Part shown: one piece after another, positions 8,550-17,214 of the stretch
How positions within the stretch are numbered: position 1 is the stretch's first letter
Layout: each line of letters starts with the position of its first letter
Notes under the pieces: generated by a model
What the model was told of the DNA's origin: nothing
Database searches by the model: none
Seen by the model: only the letters and a program-made list of their open reading frames with translations
Assembly (NCBI RefSeq): GCF_000024785.1
Contig: NC_013441.1
Span: 2,728,001-2,792,000, forward strand
DNA: 64,000 nt
From: Gordonia bronchialis DSM 43247
GTDB taxonomy: Bacteria; Actinomycetota; Actinomycetes; Mycobacteriales; Mycobacteriaceae
Direction: 5' to 3'
Position numbers and translations under genes: made by a program

Positions 8550-9360
8550 GGTCTCGCCCCCGGATGAGCACCACGATCAGTGGAATCGCGATGGCGCCCA
8601 TGAGAAATGCGCCGACCACGGCGACCGAGGGACGACCGAAGAACAGAGCGTGGGCGAGCACGCAGGAGCCGTAGGTCCACAGGTAGACGGTGATCGGTAG
8701 CGCGTCGGTGGTGGGCCGGCCGATCAATCGGTCGAGAATGATCATCATCGTCAGTGACACGACGAACCAACCGGCGAAGTTGGTGAGCGGGATACCGTCG
8801 ACTCCCGGCAGGGCGGGCTCGGGGCGAGCCCACACCCAGTGGCCCTGGTCCACCATCTGCGGATCCAAGAACACATCCCAGGCGGTGAGCGCACACGCAC
8901 CCACCACGGCGACGGCCCATCGCCGACGCGGTCCGACGAGGCGGCGGGCCACCACCAGCGCCGGCCACGCCATCATGATCCAGGCGAGCGGAACGAGGAC
9001 CGGCACGCCGAGGACCTCGGGTCCCAGTGTTCCCGAATAGGCATAGTGGCCGAACGGGAATCCGGTGTGCACGCCCACGGATTCGGCCACCAGTCCGCCG
9101 CCGGCGGCGACCGCCACGAGAACGAGGGCAGCACGGACGCCGACGCTGCTGGCCACGTGGACACACGCCGTGGTAGCGAGGAGAAGAACGCTCGCGGCGG
9201 TCAGCGGCAGCGTCCCGCCGTCGGTGAACGGGAAGCACGCCTGCACGATCACCGTTGCGGCGAACAGACCCCAGCTGAGAAGCAGTGGCAGGCTGCGCGT
9301 TCCGTGCGGCGGGGCGGCGGTCGCAGGGCGTCGACGTTCGGCGGCGGATGTACGCGTCAC
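8536..9360 (-). CDS. cruF: carotenoid 1,2-hydratase, CruF family
   Basis: The 274-residue integral membrane protein has about seven hydrophobic segments and the family pattern VGVHTGFPFGHYAYSGTLGP followed by VPLAWIMMAWPALVVAR and DVFLDPQMVDQGHWVW. This family hydrates the C-1,2 double bond of acyclic carotenoid ends (known from Deinococcus and cyanobacteria). The GTG at 9360 overlaps the upstream monooxygenase stop (GTGA). The gene is in the middle of the minus-strand carotenoid operon. Confidence 0.82.
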   Translation of the reverse strand: MTRTSAAERRRPATAAPPHGTRSLPLLLSWGLFAATVIVQACFPFTDGGTLPLTAASVLLLATTACVHVASSVGVRAALVLVAVAAGGGLVAESVGVHTGFPFGHYAYSGTLGPEVLGVPVLVPLAWIMMAWPALVVARRLVGPRRRWAVAVVGACALTAWDVFLDPQMVDQGHWVWARPEPALPGVDGIPLTNFAGWFVVSLTMMIILDRLIGRPTTDALPITVYLWTYGSCVLAHALFFGRPSVAVVGAFLMGAIAIPLIVVLIRGRDRVRD

Positions 9361-10073
9361 GGGGTCCGCCCCTGATAGCGGCCCGCGAGTTCGAGCACCG
9401 CGAACCGGGCGAAGAGCTCCTCGGCATACCAGTGCTTGGGCACGGTGTCGCGGATGGCCTGCCGGTGTGCCGTTGAGCGGTAGGCGAAGTCGGTGAGGGC
9501 GGTCGCCGAGTCCCAGATCGAGAAGGTGCCCTGCAAACCGACGGGCGCCTCGCCGATGCCGAGTGCCAGCCGAAGACCTGGCGCGCCACCGAGCTCGGCG
9601 ACCACCGGCGGCACCGCGCGCCAGAACGACAATGCCCGGGTGGGCCGCAGCCGCGCGCGGGTGACGACGGCGACCGGTCCCGGGTGCGCGGCGTTGCGGC
9701 CGGCACCGATCCCGAAGGGTTCCCGGCCGGCCCAGCGACCCCGGCTCGACAACGGCCGCAGCCGCACGGTCAGCTCTTCGTGACTGGCCTCCGACCACGA
9801 GCGGATGAAACGCGAGGACCCGGCGGCGTCGGCCGCGTCGATGTCGGGCCACACCGTCAGCAACGCCCAGTGCCGCGGGTCTGCGTCGCGCGGGGTGAAG
9901 GTGCGCGCCGACCCGGTGCCCATCAGCTTGCCGAATCGCAACCCCGGCAGTCGACGGAGGCCGACTCCGCCGTATGCCATGCGTCCCAGCGCACCGGTGA
10001 CGCTGCGTACTCCCCAGATACGCAGGTCCACCACCGGGGTGGCGACCTGCGTCACGAGTCCCGCCAGATGCAT
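9357..10073 (-). CDS. spheroidene-monooxygenase (CrtA)-like protein
   Basis: About 238 residues if started at the ATG at 10073; an in-frame GTG at 10106 would add 11 residues. Neither has a clear ribosome site, and both lie inside the end of crtE. It contains RFGKLMGTGSARTFTPRDAD and PRHWALLTVWPD, typical of the CrtA family, which adds a keto group at C-2 of acyclic carotenoids. The C-terminal part has TFSIWDSATALTDFAYRS and HWYAEELFARFAVLE, seen in the same family. Context in a crt operon supports a carotenoid oxygenase role. Confidence 0.75.
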   Translation of the reverse strand: MHLAGLVTQVATPVVDLRIWGVRSVTGALGRMAYGGVGLRRLPGLRFGKLMGTGSARTFTPRDADPRHWALLTVWPDIDAADAAGSSRFIRSWSEASHEELTVRLRPLSSRGRWAGREPFGIGAGRNAAHPGPVAVVTRARLRPTRALSFWRAVPPVVAELGGAPGLRLALGIGEAPVGLQGTFSIWDSATALTDFAYRSTAHRQAIRDTVPKHWYAEELFARFAVLELAGRYQGRTP

Positions 10074-11185
10074 CGGGACACGAGGCGAGCCAACGCATTC
10101 CGGCACACGTCGTCGACCGGCAGGGTCTCGACCGCAGCCAGCGCCTCGGCGGCGAGATCGTCGATCCGGTCTTCGACGTGACGCACGGCCCCGGTGTCGT
10201 GCAGCACCCGGCCGACCGCGACCAGGTCGTCGTCGGTGAGATGCGGATTTCCGAGGGATCGTTCGAGGAGCAGGCGCTGCGCCGGGTCGGCCCGTTCGGA
10301 GGCGACGGCGACGAGCAGGGTGCGTTTTCCCTCGCGAATGTCGTCGATGACGGGTTTGCCGGTCGTCGCCACGTCGCCGAATACCCCGAGCAGGTCGTCG
10401 CGCAATTGGAATGCCTCGCCGGCGATCAGTCCGAGGGACTCGTAGGCGTCGAGCAGGTCGTCGTCGGCGCCGGCGAGCGCACCGCCGAGCCGGAGTGGCT
10501 GGGCGACGGTGTATTTCGCGCTCTTGTAGTGCAGTACCAGCCGGGTACGGGTCAGCGATGTTGTCGGTGTGGCCTGGGCCAGCATGTCCAGGTACTGTCC
10601 GCCGACCGTTTCGTCACGCATCAGCGACCACACCGCGCGGGCCCGTTGACCGATCTCCGGCGATGCGGCCGATACCGCGTCGGCGAGCACCTCGTCGGAC
10701 CACATCAGACAGAGATCCCCGGCCAGGATGGCCACGGCCTGACCGAACGCCTCCGGGTCCCCAGCGAGGCCGTCGGCCGTGTGCCGGTCGGCGAAGCGGC
10801 GGTGTACGGTCGGCATTCCCCGACGCCGGTCGCTGTGGTCCATCACGTCGTCGTGGATGAGCGCGCCGAGGTGGAACAGTTCGATCGCCGCGGCGGCGTC
10901 GACCGCTCCCGCGGGAAGATCACCGCCGGCGGCACCACGTGCACCCCAGAGACAGAACGCGGCGCGCAGACGTTTGCCACCCGAAAGCGCACGAACGAGG
11001 TAGTCCGCCAGGGGAGCGATGTCGGGGTCGATATCGGCCAGGCGCCTGCCCCGGGCGTGGACGTGGCGGTTGAGCACGGCGTCCACGCCCAGCATGTTCT
11101 CCGCCCAGAGCGTCTCGATCGCGGTGTTGATGGTGGCGGTGTCGATGGTGGCCGTGGGCGCGTGCGAGATGTGTGGTGGTGACAC
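10052..11185 (-). CDS. crtE: geranylgeranyl diphosphate synthase
   Basis: A polyprenyl synthase of 377 residues from the GTG at 11185, chosen because longer frames would run into the divergent TetR gene. The first Asp-rich motif is LIHDDVMDHSD (Asp residues about 112-116), preceded by GGKRLRAAFCLWG. The second is FQLRDDLLGVFGD. It supplies GGPP for CrtB. It is the first gene of the five-gene minus-strand carotenoid operon and lies 109 bp from a divergent TetR regulator, the likely controller. Confidence 0.9.
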   Translation of the reverse strand: MSPPHISHAPTATIDTATINTAIETLWAENMLGVDAVLNRHVHARGRRLADIDPDIAPLADYLVRALSGGKRLRAAFCLWGARGAAGGDLPAGAVDAAAAIELFHLGALIHDDVMDHSDRRRGMPTVHRRFADRHTADGLAGDPEAFGQAVAILAGDLCLMWSDEVLADAVSAASPEIGQRARAVWSLMRDETVGGQYLDMLAQATPTTSLTRTRLVLHYKSAKYTVAQPLRLGGALAGADDDLLDAYESLGLIAGEAFQLRDDLLGVFGDVATTGKPVIDDIREGKRTLLVAVASERADPAQRLLLERSLGNPHLTDDDLVAVGRVLHDTGAVRHVEDRIDDLAAEALAAVETLPVDDVCRNALARLVSRCIWRDS

Positions 11186-11294
11186 GCCATGTATTCGGAG
11201 CCATCGAGAGATCGGATGGGACGGCAACTCGACGGCCCGCGGCGCGAACCGGACGCCGCACCGAGGAGTATTCGGGCGGCGTAGAGTTCTGCTC

Positions 11295-11867
11295 GTGCCA
11301 CGAACGTCCCCCGACACCCGCAATCGTCTGCTCGACGCGGGACGCCGGCTCTTTGCCGAGCGCGGTGTGCTGGCTCCCACCCTCGACGAGGTCCGGCGTG
11401 AGGCGGAGGTGAGCGTAGGTGCCCTCTACCACCATTTCACGGACAAGCAGGCGTTGGCGGCCGCGGTGTATGCGCAGATCATGGGCGAGTACCAGAACGG
11501 CTTCCTCGAGATGCTCACCGCGCAGGCGACGGCCGAGGGCGGCATCCGCGGCGGTGTCGATTACCACCTGCGCTGGGTGGGCACCCACCGGGCACAGACC
11601 CAGCTCCTGCTCGGCGAACGCCTGGACAGCGAGTCCTTGCAGGCAGCGAATCAGCGCTTTTTCCGGGCGGTCTCGGACTGGTGGCGACCGCACCACGCCT
11701 ACGGTGCGCTTCCGCCGATGCGGGCGGGTGTCACCTCGGCGCTCTGGCTGGGACCCGCGCAGGAGTACAGCCGACACTGGATCACCGAGAGCGACAAACA
11801 AGTCCCGCCCGCGGTCATCGCGGTCTTCTCCGACGCCGCCTGGGCCACGTTCCGGCAGGATCACTGA
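11295..11867 (+). CDS. TetR-family regulator divergent from crtE
   Basis: This 190-residue protein begins at GTG 11295 (PRTSPDTRNRLLDAGRRLF). The helix-turn-helix is TLDEVRREAEVSVGALYHHF, followed by the TetR-typical DKQALAAAVY. The C-terminal ligand domain is not assignable. Its position head-to-head with the crtE operon makes local control of carotenoid synthesis the simplest hypothesis. A weak inverted repeat CCATC-N9-GATGG at 11201-11219 lies in the shared promoter region. The gene ends 7 nt inside the convergent crotonase gene. Confidence 0.85.
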   Translation: MPRTSPDTRNRLLDAGRRLFAERGVLAPTLDEVRREAEVSVGALYHHFTDKQALAAAVYAQIMGEYQNGFLEMLTAQATAEGGIRGGVDYHLRWVGTHRAQTQLLLGERLDSESLQAANQRFFRAVSDWWRPHHAYGALPPMRAGVTSALWLGPAQEYSRHWITESDKQVPPAVIAVFSDAAWATFRQDH

Positions 11868-12706
11868 CCTCGGCGCGACATCGTGGCCCGCACAGCGGTT
11901 GCGAAGGTCTGCGTGCTGAAGCAACTGGGTTCGGCGAATTCCTCGAGTGTGAGCGCATCGTGCCAGGAGGCATCGGCGCCCGCGCGTAGCAACGGCTTCA
12001 CCATGGCGGTGGTGTGCGTAGGCAACGCCGCGACCCGTGACGCCCAGTCGTCGGCCGCCGCGAGCAGTTGGTCGTGGTCGACGACCTCTTGCACCAGCCC
12101 GATCTCCTTCGCCTGCCACGCGTCGAGGTGCTCGCCGCGCAGAAAGTAGCTCAGCGCCCCCTGGTAGCCGAGGCGTCGGGTCAGTGCCCAGGTGGTTCCC
12201 ACCTCGGGCAGCAAGCCGAGGCGGCCGAACGCCGGAACGATCACCGCACGGTCACTTGCCAAGGTGATGTCACAGGTCAGCGCCCACGCGAGACCGACGC
12301 CTGCGGCGGGCCCGTTGAGTGCGGCGACGAAGATGGTGTCCGCACCGGCGATCGTCCGGGCGATCGCGCCGAATTCACGTCGGATCCACCGCCACATGTC
12401 GGTCGTCCCCTCGGCGGCATCGAGGTAGCCCAGAGCGGTGTCCATCATCTGCAGATCGCCGCCGGCGCTGAAGCCCGGGCCGGCACCCGTCAGGATGATC
12501 GTTCGGATGTCCGGGGATTCCGTCAGGTCCGCCACCGCTCGGCGCAGTTGCCGTACGAGCGGTGCGGACAACACATTGAGGCGTTCCGGTTCGCAGAGCG
12601 TGATGATCGCCCGATCACCCTGCTCTTCCACGAGCACGCGGCGTGGTGCGTCGGGCGCGTCCCCCTCGTCGATGAGTCGTCGATACAGCGAGTCGTCTCG
12701 TCCCAT
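11861..12706 (-). CDS. enoyl-CoA hydratase/isomerase family protein
   Basis: This 281-residue crotonase-fold enzyme acts on acyl-CoA thioesters. The first oxyanion-hole strand is LTGAGPGFSAGGDLQMM and the second is LNGPAAGVGLAWALTCDI. The glutamate expected for hydration is in FGRLGLLPEVGTTW; the usual second Glu is not evident, so a hydratase/isomerase subtype cannot be fixed. It starts at ATG 12706 after GAAGGA. It is divergent from a small membrane-protein gene, and a perfect palindrome (12740-12760) lies between them. Confidence 0.83.
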   Translation of the reverse strand: MGRDDSLYRRLIDEGDAPDAPRRVLVEEQGDRAIITLCEPERLNVLSAPLVRQLRRAVADLTESPDIRTIILTGAGPGFSAGGDLQMMDTALGYLDAAEGTTDMWRWIRREFGAIARTIAGADTIFVAALNGPAAGVGLAWALTCDITLASDRAVIVPAFGRLGLLPEVGTTWALTRRLGYQGALSYFLRGEHLDAWQAKEIGLVQEVVDHDQLLAAADDWASRVAALPTHTTAMVKPLLRAGADASWHDALTLEEFAEPSCFSTQTFATAVRATMSRRGQ

Positions 12707-12739
12707 GTCGTCGTCCTTCTCTGCCGCGCGGGTCTATGA

Positions 12740-12760
12740 ATACCGAGAATTACTCGGTAT
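12740..12760. promoter_or_regulatory. 21-bp palindromic operator, TetR-like
   Basis: ATACCGAG-AATTA-CTCGGTAT is a perfect 8-bp inverted repeat with a 5-bp AT-rich centre. It sits between the divergent crotonase (start 12706) and membrane-protein (start 12804) genes, 34 and 44 bp from their starts, so one repressor could control both. The form is typical of TetR-family sites on fatty-acid genes of mycolic actinobacteria. The nearby TetR gene at 11295 or a distant regulator may bind. Confidence 0.6.
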
Positions 12761-12803
12761 GTCCAGAGTAGAACTCCACCACTGACCGGACAAGGGGATC
12801 GGC

Positions 12804-13268
12804 ATGGACCATCACACCAGGCGTGGTCGACGCGATATCGAACGCGTATTTCGTTGGACCACAGTCGCATTCGCCGTCGCTCTGTTGCTGCACGGCGCAG
12901 ATCACCTGCGCCGCGGCATGGACGTGGTCCCGCATGCGGTGATGATCGGCGGCAACATCCAGTTGCTCTTCGCCGCCATCACCGTCGTACTGGTGTTCAC
13001 CGGCCGCCGGGCAGCGCCGTACTTCGCGGTCGGTGTCGGACTGCTCAGCGCGATCGGCTTCACCGCGGTACATCTGTTGCCGCACTGGGGATTCTTCAGC
13101 GACAGCTTCGTCAACGCACCGGCGTGGGCCAGGGTGACGTGGTTCTCCTGGCTCACCGCGATCATCGAGATCGCCGCGGACCTCGCGCTGGCGATCGTCG
13201 GCTCAGCCGTCCTGGTGTCGCGTCGACGCAAAGCCGACGCCCCTACCGGGAGTGCGCGGATCGCGTGA
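12804..13268 (+). CDS. small four-helix membrane protein, unknown function
   Basis: A 154-residue protein with four hydrophobic stretches (about residues 17-35, 45-63, 70-92 and 113-138) and a basic N-terminus (HHTRRGRRD). HGADHLRRG between helices 1 and 2 and HLLPHWGFFSD after helix 3 supply several histidines. It belongs to a group of uncharacterised actinobacterial membrane proteins as far as can be seen. Its 3' end overlaps the convergent VOC gene by 26 nt. The shared palindrome upstream suggests co-regulation with the crotonase. Confidence 0.65.
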   Translation: MDHHTRRGRRDIERVFRWTTVAFAVALLLHGADHLRRGMDVVPHAVMIGGNIQLLFAAITVVLVFTGRRAAPYFAVGVGLLSAIGFTAVHLLPHWGFFSDSFVNAPAWARVTWFSWLTAIIEIAADLALAIVGSAVLVSRRRKADAPTGSARIA

Positions 13269-13698
13269 GTTCTTCAGACTGGGCGACAATGATCCCGGCC
13301 GGGCCTTGAACGTAGCAGAGCCGGTAGATGTCCTCGTACCGCTCGATCGCGCCGATCAACTCGGCCCCGTGGGCTGCCAGCGCGGCCAGTGTGGCGTCGA
13401 GGTCGTCGACCGCGAACATGACGCTGCGCAGGCCGAAGGTGTTGCCCAACGCATTGCGCGGTTCGGGATCGATCACTGCCGGGGAGTGGAATTTGGTCAG
13501 TTCGAGCCGGCCGTGTCCGGTCGGGGTTCGCATCATTGCGATCGTCACCCGAACATCGTCGAGGCCATTGATGCGATCGACCCATGGCCCGCTGACGGGC
13601 GCCCGTCCCTCGGGTTCCAGCCCGAGTTCGGCAAAGAAGGCTGTCGCGGCGTCGAGGTCGTCGACGACGATGCTGACGTGATGCAGTTCCATGGTCAT
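13243..13698 (-). CDS. VOC-family (glyoxalase/bleomycin-resistance fold) protein
   Basis: The 151-residue protein starts at ATG 13698 after a strong AGGAGG. Two beta-alpha-beta-beta-beta halves are visible, the first opening with ELHHVSIVVDDLDAATAFFAELGL and the second with RSVMFAVDDLDATLAALAAHG. His and Glu positions (HHVSI, GRLELTKF, VMFAV, DIYRLCYVQGP) fit a metal-binding VOC enzyme with an incomplete ligand set in the second half. Substrate cannot be predicted. Confidence 0.8.
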   Translation of the reverse strand: MTMELHHVSIVVDDLDAATAFFAELGLEPEGRAPVSGPWVDRINGLDDVRVTIAMMRTPTGHGRLELTKFHSPAVIDPEPRNALGNTFGLRSVMFAVDDLDATLAALAAHGAELIGAIERYEDIYRLCYVQGPAGIIVAQSEELTRSAHSR

Positions 13699-13810
13699 GG
13701 TGGTCCTCCTGAAGGTGTCGCGGTGGTCGCCGCTCACACGAAGGACGTAACCGGCCCCGCGTTCTCGACATCGCACCGGCGGATGGCTGCGGCAACGGTA
13801 GCGTGGCGGT

Positions 13811-14572
13811 GTGAACCCAGGTCTCTGCGAGTACACCACCATCTCTCATCCGCAGCCGGATACCCGTGTGTGGCACGAGGTCTACGGTGACGGCAAACCG
13901 GTGGTCCTGCTCCACGGCGCGTTTTCCGGAGCATCGTCGTGGGGTGGTCAGATTCCGGCATGGGTGGACGCCGGATGGAAGGTGTACTGCCCGGAACGAC
14001 ACGGCCACGCGCACAGTCCGGACGTCATGGCGGAGTTCCATTACGCCGACATGGCTGCCGAGACGATCGCCTACCTCGACGAGGTAGTCGGCGGCCCGGC
14101 GGAGATCGTCGGGTGGAGCGATGGCGCAGTGGTCGGGGTCCTCGTCGCGTTGCAGCGACCAGATCTCGTGCGCCACCTCGTGTTGATCGGTCAGTATCTC
14201 AACAGTTCCGGACGTGCCACCGGCGGCATCCTCGACGCTCTCGAATCCGCCAACGACGACCTGATGTCGTTCTTCGCGGCCGAGTACGCGTCCGAGACCC
14301 CGGACGGCGCAGACCATTTCCCGATCGTCTTCGCCAAGACGATGGCGATGATCAGTTCCGAACCCGAGATCGATCTGAGCGAACTGTCGGTGATCACGGC
14401 ACCCACTCTGGTGATGCAGGGAGATCGAGACGAGGTCACGCTGGACCACAGTCGCGAGGTGGTCGACGCCATTGCCGGCGCACGCCTGTGCATCCTGCCC
14501 GGCTCCCACCTCATCCCGATCGAGGCACCGGCGGCGGTCAACAGTGTGATACTGCAATTCCTCACCACGTAG
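13811..14572 (+). CDS. alpha/beta hydrolase
   Basis: This 253-residue enzyme has the full serine-hydrolase triad. It shows the oxyanion segment VVLLHGAFSGASSW, nucleophile GWSDG near residue 101, acid in QGDRDEV near 206 and His in PGSHLIP near 237. It starts with GTG 13811. It is soluble, and its substrate is unknown. A gap of 112 bp separates it from the divergent VOC gene; nothing distinctive was seen there. Confidence 0.8.
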   Translation: MNPGLCEYTTISHPQPDTRVWHEVYGDGKPVVLLHGAFSGASSWGGQIPAWVDAGWKVYCPERHGHAHSPDVMAEFHYADMAAETIAYLDEVVGGPAEIVGWSDGAVVGVLVALQRPDLVRHLVLIGQYLNSSGRATGGILDALESANDDLMSFFAAEYASETPDGADHFPIVFAKTMAMISSEPEIDLSELSVITAPTLVMQGDRDEVTLDHSREVVDAIAGARLCILPGSHLIPIEAPAAVNSVILQFLTT

Positions 14573-14619
14573 GAGACACACCCTGGACCTCGTTCGCACG
14601 CGTGTGCGAAGATGTGGCG

Positions 14620-15285
14620 GTGAGTACGCGGAACAATGCCGGATTGACTGCCGACGACCTACAGTCCCTGTCTGCCGGGCTCGCCGAGGGCAAACGCGTC
14701 AGCGTCTATCTCCGGGATCCATTGCCATCACTCGGTCTTGATGCCGGTGCGTCGGCGCGCGTGGTGGCCATCGACGGGTCGACGGTGACGGTCCGCCCCA
14801 AGGGCGTCGACGATCAGCTGCCGTTCAGTGCCGACGAGTTGCGGCGAACCCGTCGGGCACCATCTGTCGCCGACGGCCCGCGACGACGCACAAACGCGAC
14901 CACGGCTTCACCCGCCGACCCGCCGACACCGACGAAAAGTGGTGCTACAGAGATGAAATCACCGTCGGAACCACCGGCACGACCGAAACCCGCACGGCGC
15001 GCGCGGCCGACCACCACGGCCGTCGCCATCACCATCACCTCGGGGCCGGGCACCACCTGGACGGTCGGGGTGTCGCATGGCAGCCGGCGGCAAGGTAAGC
15101 CCGCCGAGGTGACCGCGGACAAAGTGGCCCGCGCGATGCGTGAACTCGGCGACGATGGAGCGATCACCGCGGTCGACGGCGTGATCGAGTCTGCACGCGA
15201 GGCTGCGCAGAAGAGGGTCGAGGAACTCCGTCAGGAACTCGAGACCGCGCGGGCCGCGCTCGCCGACCTCGATGGGTCGGTCTAG
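14620..15285 (+). CDS. conserved actinobacterial protein (DUF6319-like)
   Basis: The 221-residue protein starts at GTG 14620. The N-terminal domain has LTADDLQSLSAGLAEGKRVS and DGSTVTVRPKGVDDQLPFSADELRR. A Pro/Thr/Arg-rich linker follows (about residues 85-130), then a second domain with VGVSHGSRRQGKPAEVTADKVARAMREL and a C-terminal coiled coil. From memory this resembles family DUF6319, limited to Gordonia/Mycobacterium relatives; that identification is tentative. Function unknown. DNA- or RNA-related roles are possible given the basic linker, but this is speculation. Confidence 0.6.
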   Translation: MSTRNNAGLTADDLQSLSAGLAEGKRVSVYLRDPLPSLGLDAGASARVVAIDGSTVTVRPKGVDDQLPFSADELRRTRRAPSVADGPRRRTNATTASPADPPTPTKSGATEMKSPSEPPARPKPARRARPTTTAVAITITSGPGTTWTVGVSHGSRRQGKPAEVTADKVARAMRELGDDGAITAVDGVIESAREAAQKRVEELRQELETARAALADLDGSV

Positions 15286-15310
15286 CGGGCGAGTGCGTGT
15301 CGAGGCGTGA

Positions 15311-15730
15311 TCAACCGGTGACCTCGGCGGCCAACCGGGCGAGGGTGTCCTCCAGCTGATCCGGCGTCACCAGCGGGAATTTCACCTTTTGCAGCAGGTC
15401 CTTGTCGGTGACCTTGGACCAGTCATAGGTATGGCGCACCAGGGTCGCGTCCGGACCCTGTGCCTCCAGCTCCCACAGCCATTCCCAGCCCGGGGGTTGC
15501 GTGCCGGCCGGCGCGGTCTGCCAGGCGAGGAGCTTGTCCTTGGCGTATCCGGTCACATGGTTGTCGGTCTTGTATTCGCCGCCCATGTGCGGACCGTCCA
15601 TGTTCATGGTGAAGACCTCGCCGACCTTCTGGATGCGGTCGGCATGGTCGACGCCCCGCACGAATCCCGAACCGTCGAGTTTCTGGTGACGTTCGGGATT
15701 GCTGAGCACATCAAACACCTGGTCGATGCC
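15311..15730 (-). pseudogene. SRPBCC-family protein, N-terminus lost to IS fragment
   Basis: The C-terminal approximately 135 residues of a START/SRPBCC lipid-binding-fold protein remain, from IDQVFDVLSNPERHQKL to DTLARLAAEVTG. The frame upstream of about 15730 is IS-derived sequence read on the opposite strand, so the true start and first strand are missing. In the ancestral locus it probably followed a molybdenum-hydroxylase operon on the same strand. Whether the remnant is expressed is unknown. Confidence 0.7.
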
Positions 15731-16403
15731 CGCAAGAATCCACGGCACGGGTTCCGGCGGGCGTGGGCACACCTGCGGTTCGACGACGGCATCGAGATCA
15801 ACAAGAAGAAAGTGCACCGGTTGTGGAAAGAAGAGGGCCTGCAAGTGCGGCGCGCTCCGCCGCAAACGCGCCGGCCAGTCATCGGTCCCGGTCGTTGTCG
15901 CGGACGCGCCGAAGGTGGTGTGGGCATTGGACTTTCAGTTCGATTCCACCGTGGATGGGAAGAAGGTCAAGATCGCTTCGATGGTTGACGAACACACCCG
16001 GATGTCGTTGCTGAACATCGTGGACCGCTCGATTCCGGCTGAGCGGTTGATCGAGGAGTTGGAGAAGACGTTCGCGATCTGGGGTGGCCCGCCGATGGTG
16101 CTGCGCATGGACAACGGCCCTGAGTTCATCTCAGAAGCCCTGCAGGCGTTCTGTGCAGGGTCGGTGGGGATCTCCTACATTCCGCCCGGCACACCGTGGA
16201 ACAACGGGTTCATCGAGTCGTTCAACAACCGGTTGCGCGATGAGTGTTTGAACCGCAACTGCTGGCCCACACTGATCGAGGCCCGCGTGGTCATCGACGA
16301 CTTCAAAGACGACCACAACCACCGACACCGGCACTCGGCGCTGGGCTACCAAACGCCGGCCGAGTACGCTGCCGGATGCACCCACCAACATCACCCCGTG
16401 CGC
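15731..16403 (+). mobile_element. IS3-family transposase remnant (orfB core), both ends missing
   Basis: The fragment encodes the DDE integrase region of an IS3-type OrfB. It begins in one frame (FRRAWAHLRFDDGIEINKKK) and shifts near 15870-15890 into another (VVVADAPKVVWALDFQFDST). It then runs through LRMDNGPEFISEAL, PPGTPWNNGFIESFNNRLR and HSALGYQTPAEYAAG. The catalytic DDE segments are present, but the N-terminus, orfA and both terminal repeats are absent. It abuts truncated genes on both sides, marking a deletion breakpoint rather than a fresh insertion. Confidence 0.8.
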
Positions 16404-17214
16404 GCCAGGGCTTGTGGGCGACACCGCCCAGAGCAATGCGGGCGTCGCGGATTCGGCCCGCGTCGATCGTCAGCTCGGCCGCGACCGACACCACCGCAAA
16501 GGCGTAGGACGCACGGTCGCGAACCTTGCGGTAGGTGGCGACCGCACCGGCGGCGACCGGCGGAAGCGTCACGGCGACAATGAGTTCGCCCGGCGCGAGC
16601 ACCGTGTCGTGGACCGCGTCGTCGGCGGGGAGCCGGTGCAGTTCACGCACGGCGATGCGGCGTTCGCCGGCGGGGCCGAGCACGCTGACCTCCGCGTCGA
16701 GAGCACACAGCGCAACCGCCATGTCCGAGGGATGCGTGGCCACACAGGTCTCGGACGCGCCGAGGATGGCGTGATAGCGGGTATAACCGCCGATCGCGGA
16801 GCAACCACTGCCGGCAACCCGTTTGTTGCAGGGTGTCGAGAGGTCCTGGAAGTACAAACACCGCGTGCGCTGCAACAGATTTCCACCGGTGGTGGCCAGG
16901 TTGCGCAACTGTGGCGACGCGCCCGACAGCAGAGCCCGGGCCAGAGCGGGATAGTCGCGGCGGATCAGCGGGTGCGCCGCCAGGTCGCTGTTTCGGACGT
17001 TGGCTCCGATGCGCACGGAACCGTCGTCGGTGGTCTCGACCGAGTCGAGCGGCAGGCGTGAGATGTCGATGACCAGATCGGGTGTGGCGATACCCAACTT
17101 GAGGTGATCGACCAGGTTGGTGCCACCGGCCAGCACGGCGGCATCGGGGTGGGCGCGCAAGAGTGTCACGGCACCGTCGACGTCGGTCGCGCGCTGGTAG
17201 TCGAACGGGATCAT
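16404..17214 (-). pseudogene. xanthine-dehydrogenase-type FAD subunit, C-terminus truncated
   Basis: This is the FAD-binding middle subunit of a three-subunit molybdenum hydroxylase (PaoB/YagS type). It shows MIPFDYQRATDVDGAVTLL, the FAD motif AVLAGGTNLVDHLKLG, the LATTGGNLLQRTRC segment and a 4Fe-4S-like cysteine group (CLYFQDLSTPC, GSGC). It breaks off after RIALGGVAHKPWRAR at the IS3 fragment, losing the last 50 or so residues. The ATG overlaps the upstream 2Fe-2S gene stop by 4 nt. The catalytic molybdopterin subunit that should follow is absent, so the complex cannot form from this locus. Confidence 0.85.

Noticed and set aside
11201..11219. CCATC-N9-GATGG inverted repeat between crtE and the TetR gene
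   Set aside because: Arms are only 5 bp and the repeat is not extended; listed only as a weak candidate site.
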